64,000 nt of DNA, from NCBI GenBank assembly GCA_963855995.1, contig OY979723.1:9367013-9431012 (forward strand), in the 5' to 3' direction. A program made the translations under genes and the position numbers. The stretch is from Muricea muricata. Taxonomy: Eukaryota; Cnidaria; Anthozoa; Malacalcyonacea; Plexauridae. Below are positions 1 to 10,880 of this stretch, piece after piece (position 1 is the stretch's first letter; every line of letters starts with the position of its first letter). The notes beneath the pieces are model-generated. The model worked only from the letters and a program-made list of their open reading frames with translations, ran no database searches and was not told where the DNA came from.

Positions 1-2259
1 ATGAAGGAAATGAACAACTGGCAATCAAGGTAGGACAACTGATGCATTATCATTAACCTGGCAAGCAAACGACCTGGCTTTTCGACTAAAATTGCGAAAA
101 TTATTAATAATTTTCATTAATTGTGTGGGAATCACTTTACAGTATCACTTTCACATGCATGCATCTGTAAACCTAAATAAAGTTCAGTAATATGACGCAC
201 CATGAATTGTATTAAAGTTAACGCAGAGTTGGTATCAATAATTATTCTGTTTTTTCATGCATTTCACAAGTACGTTATAATACTCGCGACATATCTGTAT
301 AGTTATTAACAATAATGATTCGTGCTATGCACTTCCTAGTGTAAATATTACACACAGATCGATCGCGAGTATTTTATAGCCATTACTTGTGAAATTAATT
401 TATAATGCGTGCAATAGTTACTTAATCAATATCTATAATTGACTTTCTAACCAAATATCATTCATCTCTTTGAGATCATTAAAGAATGAAAACGTCGTTT
501 TTTATCTCCACAACTAACAAGACTAGCACGATATAGCATTTGCATCAGATCTTTATGAGTGCTTGTTGCCTTGCAATGCTGTTCATCAAACCAATATAAG
601 ACGACCCGCTTATGGAATTGTAGGGCAGTATTTGAATGAATGGATGACTACTTGCAACAAAGGACATCCCCCCTAAAGAGGGTCGTGAGGGGTAAAATGG
701 GATTTGGGGATGGGATAAGCAACGATGGTATTTCATGCCTTGGGGCGCTAGGATTTAGTCAAACATGGACTGTGAAACTGGGATTAGGACCTCCCCTTTC
801 GCGACCTCCTTAAAAAATCTACCAATGAACAGAAATTAACAATCTTACCATGGTATCGTTGTAGGATGCTGTAATTACGCCATTATTGAACGTGCTCTTT
901 TAGATCAGTTCCGGAAACTCTGGAGGAAAGAAATTATTTTTTGTCAACTGTGGTATTCACTCTCGTGAATGGATCACGACCGCGACCTGCATGTACATGA
1001 TCCGAGAGGTATTGAGGAGTAAAAGACATTTAGTTCATTTTTGTATAAATAATTAGATAGGATTTGTGGAGAAATCTCGAAAATCTTGACGCAAAATCTT
1101 ACAAGTCGATAGAGAATCTCGTTGGAATACTTCGAAAGTTGGAATTTATGTCATACAAATTCCTCGGACGCTGCAGTCCCTCGGGTACTTGGCATAAATC
1201 CCTGCTTCACGTTATCTCTTCCTTCAAGAACTCTAGTTACGGCTTTGCACAAATGTAATAAGATTTTGTAGCATTTTATTCCATACAAGATAAATATTTG
1301 TTTGTTTTCTTTTGCGACGAATTATTCATACAATATTTGCAAAACCATAACCGTAAAGTTAAGAAAATCAGCAGCGCCGGCAGGAATCAGACTTACGCCA
1401 CAGTTCTGTATTCAATCTTTCAGATGTTAACAAAATACAACCAAGACTCCAGCGTGAAAAGTATGGTTGATAAAATGGATTGGGTGATAATGCCTTCTCT
1501 AAATCCTGACGGATACAAGTACACTTGGAACGGGGTAAGATCTGAATATTTTTTTAAACCCCGAGGAACTATGTGTCTGATTTATTATAAGTAAACGCAT
1601 GCTTTGAGGGATATTAGTGATTAAATGTCCCGTAAATCGAGGGAGGTTTAGTAAAAGTTTACTAAACCTCCCGAGGTTTAAGGGACATTTAATCACTAAT
1701 ACCCTCAAAGCATGCGTTTTGTAATAACATGATCGCCGAGGAAATAAACAATGCATTGACGCTTTTGTTTAACGAAATCTTCGTATTGAATTCGTTCGGT
1801 GGTTAGAATATTTACAAGCACCAGTGGCGTTCAAAGCTATGCGTTTAGTATAATAAGTGAGACAATAAAGCCATTGAAATTTGTGTGTAATTGAATTTGT
1901 TGTTTTAGTTTTGTTATTAATGAATATTGGATGAGGGATATTTAGTCTAAACGTCCCTCATGAATACATTGATGAGGGACGTTTAGAACTAAATATCCCT
2001 CATCCCTGTGGGGGGGGGGGGGAGGAAATACGTCAGTAAACGTCCCTGTTGAAACAAAAGAAACCGAGGCGATCATGTTATTACTTGCTGAAACATTGTG
2101 TATTAAAGTAAAACCCTGTGCAAAAATGAAAATATTACTTTTCCTGACAAAAATATTACTTTTCCTGGGGAAAACTAACTTGTCTCACGACGGTCTAAGC
2201 CCAGCTCGCGTTCCCCCTATTGGCGGGTGAGCAATCCGACGCTTGCGAATTCTGCTTCG

Positions 2260-2297
<38 letters not shown>

Positions 2298-4009
2298 AAC
2301 CTCGCTATGAACGCTTGGCTGCCACAAGGATCATCATTGTATCCAAACTTAATTATTTGATTCATGTTATGCAGAATCGAATGTGGCGTCGAACACGCAC
2401 AAGACACGGTAGTTGTATTGGCGCTGATCCGAATAGAAACTGGAATTACAAATGGGGAGGTAATGTTCCTCCAATGTGTCCAACACTTTTATTATGACAC
2501 AACGATAAAAATATATATAGCTGAAAAACTTTCTAAATGAACATTTTTAACTGTACATAATGATGATTTTGTCGCATTTCACTCAATGGGTAGACATTCT
2601 AAAAGGCAAATGTGTCTTAATTCTAGCGGAAATCATTCACATATCGAACTTCAAGCTGGCAAGAGTTGAGAGAAATTCATCCTCAAATATTCTTGGGTTT
2701 CACGTGACGTCATAAATTTCACTGGGGGTCAACCCAAAATCGACACACAGTCATTGGAGGGCAATGATTATTCACTGTATGTGTTGAACTTTTGCCTGGT
2801 AGCAAATATGTGCAACTTCGTGAGATTTGTTCACTCCAGTACAGTATAATCATCAATACATTTTGGGTTGATCCCCACTTAGATTTACTGCAAAATGCCG
2901 TGGTGAAACCCAAGAATAAGTCTCTCGACAAGGATCAAACCTATGCCTTTAGTGGTCAGACCATTGCACCGACATCGCAAAAAGGTACGAAGTAGGTTCG
3001 ATTCCTTCCGAGAACGCATAGTTGATGATGAATCTTTCTCGGCTTGAATTCCAGCGCCTCTATGATCATAACTGCACAATCATAACCTACATATGGTAGT
3101 ATATTGAGATCCAATTTAGCTATCCAGTTTTCTAAAGTTTCCACTTAATTTATCACTCAAATTGGTTTGAAAACAACATTTGAACACGGCCGCATTATTT
3201 TTCAGGTGTTGGCACCAGCTCTTCATGCAGTGATACGTATCACGGGCCCAGGCCATTCTCCGAGGTTGAAACTTACAATGTCGCAAAATACTTGCTGAAA
3301 CAACGCAGGAATCTGATTGGCTACATGGACATTCATGCATACAGTCAATTGTGGATGACGCCTTGGGGGTACAAGAAGGCATATCCCGATGATAATGGGG
3401 AGCAGGTAGGTACATTTGTGGATTTGTTTTTGGACATTTGCTTCAGATTTGTGGAGCATTGCTTATTTTTTAGGTGCGCGTTGGCAAGATTGCAGCGACG
3501 GCGCTCAGGAATGCCGGATATGGCACACAATATAACGTCGGACCCTCTTCCGTCATTATTTGTAAGTAGTGGAAAAAACTGGTGACCTAACTAGCGTTAC
3601 TAAGGGACCTTAAGCTGTGCAACGGCAACACGACGACGACGGCTAGTAATGCCATGAATTTAAAATTATTGAAAAAGACATCGCCAAGGAGAGTTGAAAA
3701 CATCGTCTTTTATCTTTCAACATGATTTTTTACTTCGGAAACAATGTTCCTCTGTATTTCTATTTGTTCAATGAACACGGATTTATTTCTGTTTATTTTT
3801 TCATTCTATCTTTTTGCACTGCAGATGCGACAACTGGTTCGACCGGGGATTGGGCCTCGGGTGTTCTGGGGGTGAAATACTCGTACGCTCTAGAGCTCCG
3901 GGATAAGGGAAGATACGGTTTCCTACTGCCAGCCAATCAGATCATTCCAACAGGACATGAAACATTCGCTGCCATGAAAGCAATGGCTAACGCCATGAAA
4001 ATGTCTTAA
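1..4009 (+). CDS. M14 zinc carboxypeptidase, gene A (5' end outside the window)
   Basis: Exons I assign: 1-29, 904-1008, 1424-1534, 2375-2459, 3206-3405, 3474-3561 and 3825-4009, all with AG/GT borders and one continuous frame giving about 266 residues. The product would remove C-terminal residues from peptides (M14A, pancreatic carboxypeptidase A/B type), probably as a secreted zymogen. Seen: the first two zinc ligands in HSREW (exon 904-1008); an Arg127 equivalent in NRMWRRTR and an Asn144/Arg145 pair in ADPNRNWNY (exon 2375-2459); the third zinc ligand in [16 protein letters not shown] (exon 3206-3405); Tyr248 created across the last splice junction; and the catalytic Glu270 equivalent in [11 protein letters not shown]. 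The residue equivalent to bovine CPA 255 is Gly (TGDW). The leftmost 29 bases encode the end of an exon (EGNEQLAIK). Signal peptide and propeptide must lie upstream. Exon phases match those of the paralogue at 13,411-27,806. Family assignment is secure; substrate preference is inferred. Confidence 0.93.
1585..1727. repeat. Foldback element in a gene A intron
   Basis: Near-perfect palindrome with arms of about 65 bases. The left arm (aaacgcatgctttgaggg onward) is mirrored by the right arm ending in ccctcaaagcatgcgttt, and the centre is gtttagtaaaagtttactaaac. It lies between the exons ending at 1534 and starting at 2375. Consistent with a MITE-type insertion. Confidence 0.75.
1929..2005. repeat. 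Short hairpin repeat
   Basis: Inverted arms of about 32 bases, from ggatgagggatatttag to ctaaatatccctcatcc, followed by a run of G at 2010-2022. In the same intron as the larger foldback at 1585. Confidence 0.7.
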
Positions 4010-4069
4010 TTGATTTTCGTATTATTGCTGTAATCTACATTGAGATATGTTGTCATGATTATGAAAGCA

Positions 4070-4075
4070 AATAAA
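4070..4075 (+). promoter_or_regulatory. Poly(A) signal after the first terminal exon of gene A
   Basis: AATAAA lies 61 bases past the TAA stop, and further AATAAA copies follow at about 4080-4090. This would let a transcript end after the Gly-type exon. Confidence 0.6.
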
Positions 4076-4127
4076 GAAAAATAAATAAAATTTTAAAAAT
4101 AAAATCGTTCCCATGCATGTAATTTAA

Positions 4128-4440
4128 ACGGCAGATTTTCGTGAAGTGTTTTTGAAACGAAATTTTCTCCAACGATTTATCGATTGCATTGAAAAATCAG
4201 TTAAAATCACACCATAATTCTTTGACAGAATTTTTGTCTTACTTTTCGAGATACTCAATCTTATTGGATACGAAAATAACACAACCACCGACTTCATTCT
4301 GCATAATGACTTTTCAAAAAGCTTCATTCATTTAAGAAGTAGTTAAATATTACACATAAATTACCAGGCCTGGATGTCAATCATATGCAAGTGCAGTTTT
4401 AGTTATTTTACATTCTTACATCACGAAATGAGCAATCTCA
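4128..4440. repeat. Single arm of a dispersed foldback family
   Basis: This stretch (gaaacgaaattttctcc ... cttacttttcgagata ... ctgcataatgacttttcaaa) is a diverged copy of the left half of the inverted-repeat element at 40255-40759. It lies between the two alternative terminal exons of gene A. Confidence 0.65.
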
Positions 4441-4463
4441 TCTCTCTTTCTGTTCCTGCATCG

Positions 4464-4509
4464 TGATTCAGGCTCAACAATATTGCACAACATTGTTGAG
4501 CCTGAATCA
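4464..4509. repeat. Short perfect hairpin
   Basis: tgattcaggctcaacaat is followed after a short loop by attgttgagcctgaatca. It lies in the spacer between the two terminal exons of gene A. Probably transposon debris; an RNA role is possible but unsupported. Confidence 0.6.
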
Positions 4510-5544
4510 GCCTGCAATCAGGTGTTAAAATGCAGAACTATATTGTTGACAACTGGGAACAATGTTGCTCCCAATAAAACAATGTTGCATCCTGTTTTTA
4601 GCAACTTCTTATTTCTTACCTTGTAGAAGAGGACTCGTATGTGAAATAAATGAATAACTGCACTGACGAGATGTTGCATATGCTGTAATTTAATTAGCTT
4701 CTCTGTCTACACAGCTATTTCAATTAAGTTGTCTTCCCAAAAATGCAAACTGTGCAAGGGACGATGGGTTATTGTTATTTAGGAGTTACATTTGTAGCAA
4801 GGTAATGTACCGTCGTAAGTTTCCTATGTGCTCTCGATGCTGTTTGAAAGAATTAATTCCGAGTTAAAGGTGAAAATAAGTGATAAATCGTCACAGTGGC
4901 GGATCTAGCGTAATAAGTCAAAATAAATTACCACAGCTCATTCTACGATATATTTACATTTTAAAATACCTTCAAAGCAACTTCATTGGTTAGATTTTAT
5001 TCTTTTGAAATTCATAACCTATGACATTGTTATAAAGCTATTTTGAATTTAAAATTGAGCTGCTATAATTTATCTTGACTTACCCTGGATCCGCCACTGA
5101 CCCGTCATTCCTTGCGCGCTCGTAGTTTGCAGTTTCTGATTTTAGAAGGACAACCTTCGTTGAATTGGCTGTATATAAATCAGTAGATATCGGTGAGCAA
5201 AACAATCATTTTCCTGGGACGAGATTCGACTTCATGAATTATCAATTCATAGAAATTGAAAGCAAATGATCTAATTCGCTTCTTCCCCGAACAAGGATCA
5301 TGTACTATAAATGTATGATTGCAAATACCAGAGCAGTAGCAATATAAAACGGTAATGGGGGGGGGGGGGGGGTTATTCATATATCTATGCTTAGGGCGAC
5401 AAGTTTCTTTTCACATCAAACCCAAATTTATCAGGAACAGAACATTGTTCTTGTAAGTCATCTAAAATTAAAATAGAAGCAATCGACATATCAGATATAA
5501 AACCATTCGGTAAAACTAAAGTAAATTGAACTTTCTTAACACAG

Positions 5545-5726
5545 ATGCAACGTCAGGGGCGACAGATGACTGGGCGTATGGTTTTCTCGGAGTAAAGTAC
5601 TCCTACGGTTTAGAACTCCGGGACAAAGGTCGCTACGGGTTCCTACTTCCAGCGAACCAAATCATCCCGACAGGAGTCGAGACGTTCGCAGCTATGAAAG
5701 CAATGACAGGAGCTATGAAATTGTGA
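5545..5726 (+). CDS. Second, alternative terminal exon of carboxypeptidase gene A
   Basis: A complete last-exon copy begins after a pyrimidine-rich acceptor ending in acag and keeps the same entry phase as exon 3825-4009: a single T from the preceding exon plus AT restores Tyr248. It encodes 59 whole codons and TGA and has its own AATAAA at 5753. Compared with the upstream terminal exon I count 10 differences in 60 aligned residues, several in the stretch that lines the S1' pocket. Position 255 is Asp (TDDW), as in carboxypeptidase B, instead of Gly. The catalytic Glu in [11 protein letters not shown] is kept. It is either an alternatively used 3' exon or the surviving end of a partial tandem duplication; no other carboxypeptidase exons lie between 4,010 and 5,544. 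The intact frame, splice site and poly(A) signal favour use. Confidence 0.8.
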
Positions 5727-5752
5727 AAATAGTGTATCTCTGAGGTTAACTG

Positions 5753-5758
5753 AATAAA
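5753..5758 (+). promoter_or_regulatory. Poly(A) signal after the second terminal exon of gene A
   Basis: AATAAA lies 27 bases past the TGA stop of the Asp-type exon. An independent signal supports separate 3' end formation for the two exons. Confidence 0.55.
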
Positions 5759-6169
5759 ACTTACATTGAAATTGATTTTCTGATTCTCTACTGATTCAGA
5801 AAACCCAAAGAGACATTGCAATATCTTTCTTTTTCGGTCTTATTGATAATAACCTTTGAAGCAATTGTAATATCGATTGAAATTTTTCGTTGCATGCGTA
5901 GATTCTAAAATATTGAAGGACCAAGACACTAGGTCTATTTTAATAGACAGGACAGATTTGAAAAAACTTTGTCAAAAATTTACACAAGAAGTATAAAACA
6001 TACAAATACAGTTGGATTTTAAAAATGAACATATTTGCAAGATTGCTTCTTTAAGAAAAGAATTTTAACCTGTTGTGACGTCAGAGATTTTTTTGACAGA
6101 TAACTATTATCTTTGTCCTTCTTTGTTCTTTAATATTCCAGAAACTAAGTACGCTATCAAAAATTTAAC

Positions 6170-6740
6170 AACGTATATTAGAGTTACTTCAAAAGTTCTT
6201 ATCATTAAAGGGAAATGGCAACGAAAATTTTTATTGTCTCATTTCGTGAGACTCTAAAATAGTATGTAGAAGTATAATGCAAAATCTTTATATCTGTTTT
6301 ACTTCGAGCGATATTCTCACCTAAATCATCGAACTGTCCGCCATCTTGGATTAATTTTTAACCTCATTAACAATGTTTTGGTGACGTCACAACAGGGATA
6401 AGCCATTCAAAGCTTCTCCTAAATACCTACCACCAATAAAATATTTGTGAAACCTTTTCAGTCCGTGCTGAAATCCGAAACACTTACCTTGTGTGTGGTT
6501 ATTGGAGAAGAGTAATCATTACGTCGTAAGAAAAAAAATTGCGTGACCCCAGTTGTGACGTATCACATATATCCACAAATATCCAAGATGGCGGACAACT
6601 AAAGATTTTAAGTCAAATAAGGCAGATATAAAAAATCTGCAATATATTGTCTTGGAGTCTCTTTCAAATAAGACGATAAAAATTTTTGTTGCCATTTCCC
6701 TTGAAGCTAAAAAATAGGCTGCCCAATCCCTTTAATTTGA
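6170..6740. mobile_element. Foldback/MITE-like element, about 570 bp
   Basis: Left-arm sequence aagggaaatggcaacgaaaa at 6213 and the block tgtccgccatcttgga at about 6337 both recur inverted on the right (tccaagatggcggaca at about 6581, ttgttgccatttccctt at about 6687). The centre contains inverted TGACGTCA-like sites. No ORF is present, consistent with a non-autonomous DNA transposon. Confidence 0.65.
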
Positions 6741-7667
6741 TGAAATCCGTCATTTGTTATTCTCATTCTTTAACCCAAACAATCATATCTGAGTAACAAA
6801 CTAATCGTAACTAAATTCGAAATCATTAATTGGTTTCTCCGCTTTCCCACGAAGATATGCTTTCCATGACACATTGTTCTAATTAAAGGCCATAATTGCT
6901 ATTAATTACCAAATTAGCATTTATTAATATAAAGATTATATGTTAAATTTATTTCTAATCAACACGGCTTCTCGTTATAGAACAGATCATTCAGGTTAGT
7001 TGTATTTACATGCTGACAGTCACTCTAATCTGTTCTCTGTAATATCACTCAATGCATTGTATGCTGTCCGATTTCTTTGCTGTTCTTGTTGTTGATGTAG
7101 GATTACGTGTGACAGTCAGAATTGGTAAAAAAACCCTTGAATCTCGGGAACTTAGATTATAGAGTTGCTTGTCAATCGTCCGTCATTTTCCATGAAAATA
7201 TTTCAAATTTTTCAGAATCAATTTCATTTCTGATAACGTGAGACAAAATTTGCTCTCTTCGACAATTCAGTAAACAACCACTGTCATGGGTGCTTTTGGT
7301 GAGCTGTAATGCGCAAATGACATGTATTGCACACGCATTTTTGCTTGTGCAAAGACCAACACATGCTATGAACATTTGATTCACTCTGATGTCTGTGTCT
7401 CGATTCAGAGTTGACCCCAATGAAATCTATAACGTCATATGAAACTCAGCAGAGCGGCAGAACGACTGTCTCCCTAAATTCTTTTTAATATTGTACTTTT
7501 ATTAATAAAGTTTACTAATTAATCTTTTAATATATAGTATTTTAGCGTAAGAAGAGCCACGTATGTGGAATATGCTAATAAACCTCTATTATTATTATTA
7601 ACGGCAATATGCAAGCAGAGTTTTCGAAATTGAGCATGGAACCTTTACCCCCTTGTCTTTACAACAG

Positions 7668-7876
7668 GTGGTATGGCAGCGGAGTGTTTGAGGTACCACC
7701 GTAGATTGGCTGAGTTAATCGCTGACAAGAAAGCCGAAAGCAATGCCGATACCATATCCTGGATCAGAGCAAAATTGTCCTTTGCAATTCTGCGTTCGGC
7801 CATATTGTGTCTTAGAGGGTCAAGAAGAAGATCACCATTAAACATTACTGACCATGATATGAACTTGCATGGATAA
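7668..7876 (+). pseudogene. Transposable-element ORF fragment
   Basis: A 67-codon open stretch encodes a peptide with the segments LAELIADKK and [14 protein letters not shown] followed by LCLRGSRRR. From memory this resembles the C-terminal part of a retroelement or transposon ORF that is repeated in many invertebrate genomes; I cannot name the family. There is no start context, no upstream domain and no splice-linked neighbour, so it looks like a decayed fragment. Confidence 0.45.
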
Positions 7877-8667
7877 TATTAGAGCGTTTTTAAATTGACT
7901 CTATGCTTTTTCTATTTTTAAACTAATTTTTGACTTTAAAAATGCACAGAAGAAAATATGGAAATCTTTTTAGAAGATTTATTAGTATTTTTTTATAATA
8001 AATCATTCTTATATTAAAAAAATAAAAAATAATTATTAGTATTACATGGTTCCCGCGCGCTATGAGAAACATTTTAAACAGGCAAACCCAAGATCCGATA
8101 AATATTAAACGGTTTGTCTTGTCTGGAAACATTTTAAACATTTGCCGACAATATTGTAAACGATTAAACTATTTTCTCGTGTTGTTGGAAAGGCAATTTT
8201 TCTACATTTCACACATGATTATCCGGCTGATATTCAATATTTGAAAGTCGAACCTTCTTGTAATGCAGTAACGGCCTTTCTCTAGGAGATGAACTAAAAT
8301 AAGCGAACTTTATTAGAGTTTGGCAAAGAAAAAGAAATTTTGAATGCACAGCTTTAACATTCAAAACATAATCATCGATTTTAGAAGCGCTATATATTGT
8401 TATGAAATGATTTTAGTCCATTCCTGGACATTAGCTAACAAACAAGCTGTTTCAAGTTTCTATCATGAATATTTCTCTCAAAATTATGCATACGAAACTT
8501 AAGCACAAGACACACTCATTCTGGTAACTAATCAACAATAAGAATTAACAATATATTTTTTCGGTCAGGGAAAACTGCCATGACAGCACAGTAAAATTAT
8601 CGTCCGATAGCATTAGAAACTAAAAATATTACATTTTAACACTGGACCCCCTTAAAGTCTTCCCACG

Positions 8668-8828
8668 ATGATAGCGAGCTTAAGTCGATGATGCGAACGT
8701 CAAAGACGACGTGAAAATGGCGTCAAAATGGCGTGGCATGTCCATACATGGGCACAGCAACCATTTTCACGGCGTTATCGACGTCTTCAATGCGTCCGCG
8801 TCGCGTGATCTTAAGCTCGCTAACATCA
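8668..8828. repeat. Foldback repeat
   Basis: Imperfect palindrome of about 160 bases. Outer arms are gatagcgagcttaag and cttaagctcgctaacatc; inner arms share cgtgaaaatgg / ccattttcacg. No ORF of its own. Confidence 0.65.
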
Positions 8829-9099
8829 GGAAGAAACACCGCCGGTGATAAAAACATGGAAAATGAACACCCGAAAGATTTACCACGTCTAATAAATTAC
8901 AATATATATGTTATCAACGCCCACATTTGGCCATCACGTTTCTCTCATGTCATAAGATATCAACCTAGTTCCTACGTGGAAAATTCCATACTAAGTGTCT
9001 TGAAAACAGCTATGAACTAATCGAGCTTAACAATGCAATACATATTAAATTTGTTTCCGTAGTTGGAGTTTGCTTATGTACATATACTAGTGCTGAACA

Positions 9100-9790
9100 A
9101 ATAAAAGATGATTTGCACTAAACCGTTTGAAGCAAAGTTTAGAACTGATAGAGTTAATGTACTAGAAATAAAGTTAGTTTAGTCCACGTTTACCATAACA
9201 ATGAATAAATATGAGATGTCCCTTAATGACGTTTTGGAGGAGACAGATACTGAACTGATAGAGCAGTCCTGTACGGATGAAGTTAGTTTAGTTTGGGTTT
9301 CCTGTTCCAGTCACTGGATAATAAAAGATGATTTTTAAATGACCTATAAATAGAATAGTTAAGAACCGATAGAACAGCCTAGTATAAATCTAGTTTAGGT
9401 TATGTTTCCGCCTGTAGTAAACACTGGATCAAATAGAAGTGATCGATCCTCACTGGAACACTAGGGAGAACACATTTAGTATATCCAATCCGTATATACA
9501 CCAGTACTTCAGTATATGGAGCTTGTTTAGCTTATAGATTTTCTATTATAGTAGAACCAGATCAATGAAAGCTGATCCTTACTGGCAGGAAGAACAGTCT
9601 AGAGCTGATAGAGGCATAGAGCTATCCAATATAAATGAAGTTAGTTGAGTTTAGATTTCTCCAGTAAGATATGATCGTTACTTGATCTCTAGAAAGAATC
9701 ACTTACAATTAATAGACCTATATCTAGTATAAATATAGTTGACAAATAGATGATCCTTACCAGATCTCTAGGGAGAATATCTGATACAAG
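9100..9790. repeat. Degenerate tandem repeat tract
   Basis: The blocks aataaaagatgattt, agaactgatagag, aatgaagttagtttag and gatccttactgg / tctagggagaa recur several times with a period of roughly 110-150 bases. Units are heavily diverged. No coding potential seen. Confidence 0.5.
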
Positions 9791-10803
9791 TAATGGCATT
9801 TTCCCGAAATACAGAGATACGATGCCCCTCCCTTCCTAAAAACAACAAACGAAATAGGATTGGTTACAGTTGCTTGATAAAGATGGAGAGTATACCTTTA
9901 CAACCATTTAAAATAGCGGTGTTCCGCCGCGGAAATATCGGTTTCGTCAGTAGTGAGTGATAGTGGTGCTAAATTGGTCCACACTTTGAGATAAGAACAA
10001 AGCCCGGCAGTTTACAATCTTAAAACCGCAAATCTTGAGATAACCTAAATTGCATATCTTTGCTCATTTCTTCCCATCCGTTATACACATGATTTCAAAG
10101 ATTTCACGTCCAGTGGGACTCGAATTCAAATGGAATGCAGTCGATTGATTTAAATATCAAAGATTGTTTCAGTTTACTCCGTGTTCGAGTCTCGCGTGTA
10201 ATAGTATAAGGATTATAACATAAGGGCATTGTGTAAAAATAGATCGGAGTGTGATGATACGTGTAAGATATTGGAAGTGAGTCAATTTACTTTCCATAAA
10301 TACACTCGCGTGCATGAAAAGGTCAAGATCGCAAGATCAGTCGGATATAGCTTCATCTCCTTTCTGCGGAGCGGTTCACGTCATAGCAAAAAGGGCCCAC
10401 AGATGTACACATTGATGGTTGTCAACCAAGTCCCTAGCAACGGGTAACATTTTTAAATTTTAGCAATTTCTATGTATGAGACGTTCAACGATCGCTGCAA
10501 ACTATTCTTAGATAATGCACACTTAAACCAAGTTCTGAAGTAGAAATGAAGAGAAAATAAAGCGTCCGATATAAGACGTACAAGAACAATGAATACGAAG
10601 TTAAAATAGTAACGATTCTAATGAAAACTTTGCCCGTAATTCTCGTATGTAAACCTGATTTACACTATACGACAGGTCGCATGCCTTTCTTAACCTGGCG
10701 TATGTGATTGAGTGAGTGCACGTTAAGATGTCACATTTCACATCTTGTCTCTCGTTGATAAACAAAAAAAATGATGCTGTAAGCAGATATTTTCATACGC
10801 CAG

Positions 10804-10880
10804 GGGCAGTTGTTCAAAAGCCAGTTTTAGCTTAACTCTGGGTTAACGTAAAATTGAAAGGAAATTTCCCATCAGCTTAT
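10804..10880. mobile_element. Partial copy of the 'ggggcagttgttcaaaagc' MITE family
   Basis: The terminal sequence ggggcagttgttcaaaagcc followed by ctctgggttaac matches the ends of fuller copies near 42820, 55577 and 61035. Only one end is recognisable here. Confidence 0.55.

Noticed and set aside
3116-3530. Minus-strand frames opposite gene A exons
   Set aside because: They are mirror frames of the exon at 3206-3405, whose + strand translation is a clear carboxypeptidase core.
5545-5726. Terminal exon copy as a plain pseudogene
   Set aside because: Frame, acceptor, catalytic Glu, stop and poly(A) signal are all intact, so calling it dead is not justified by sequence; the question is left open in the finding.
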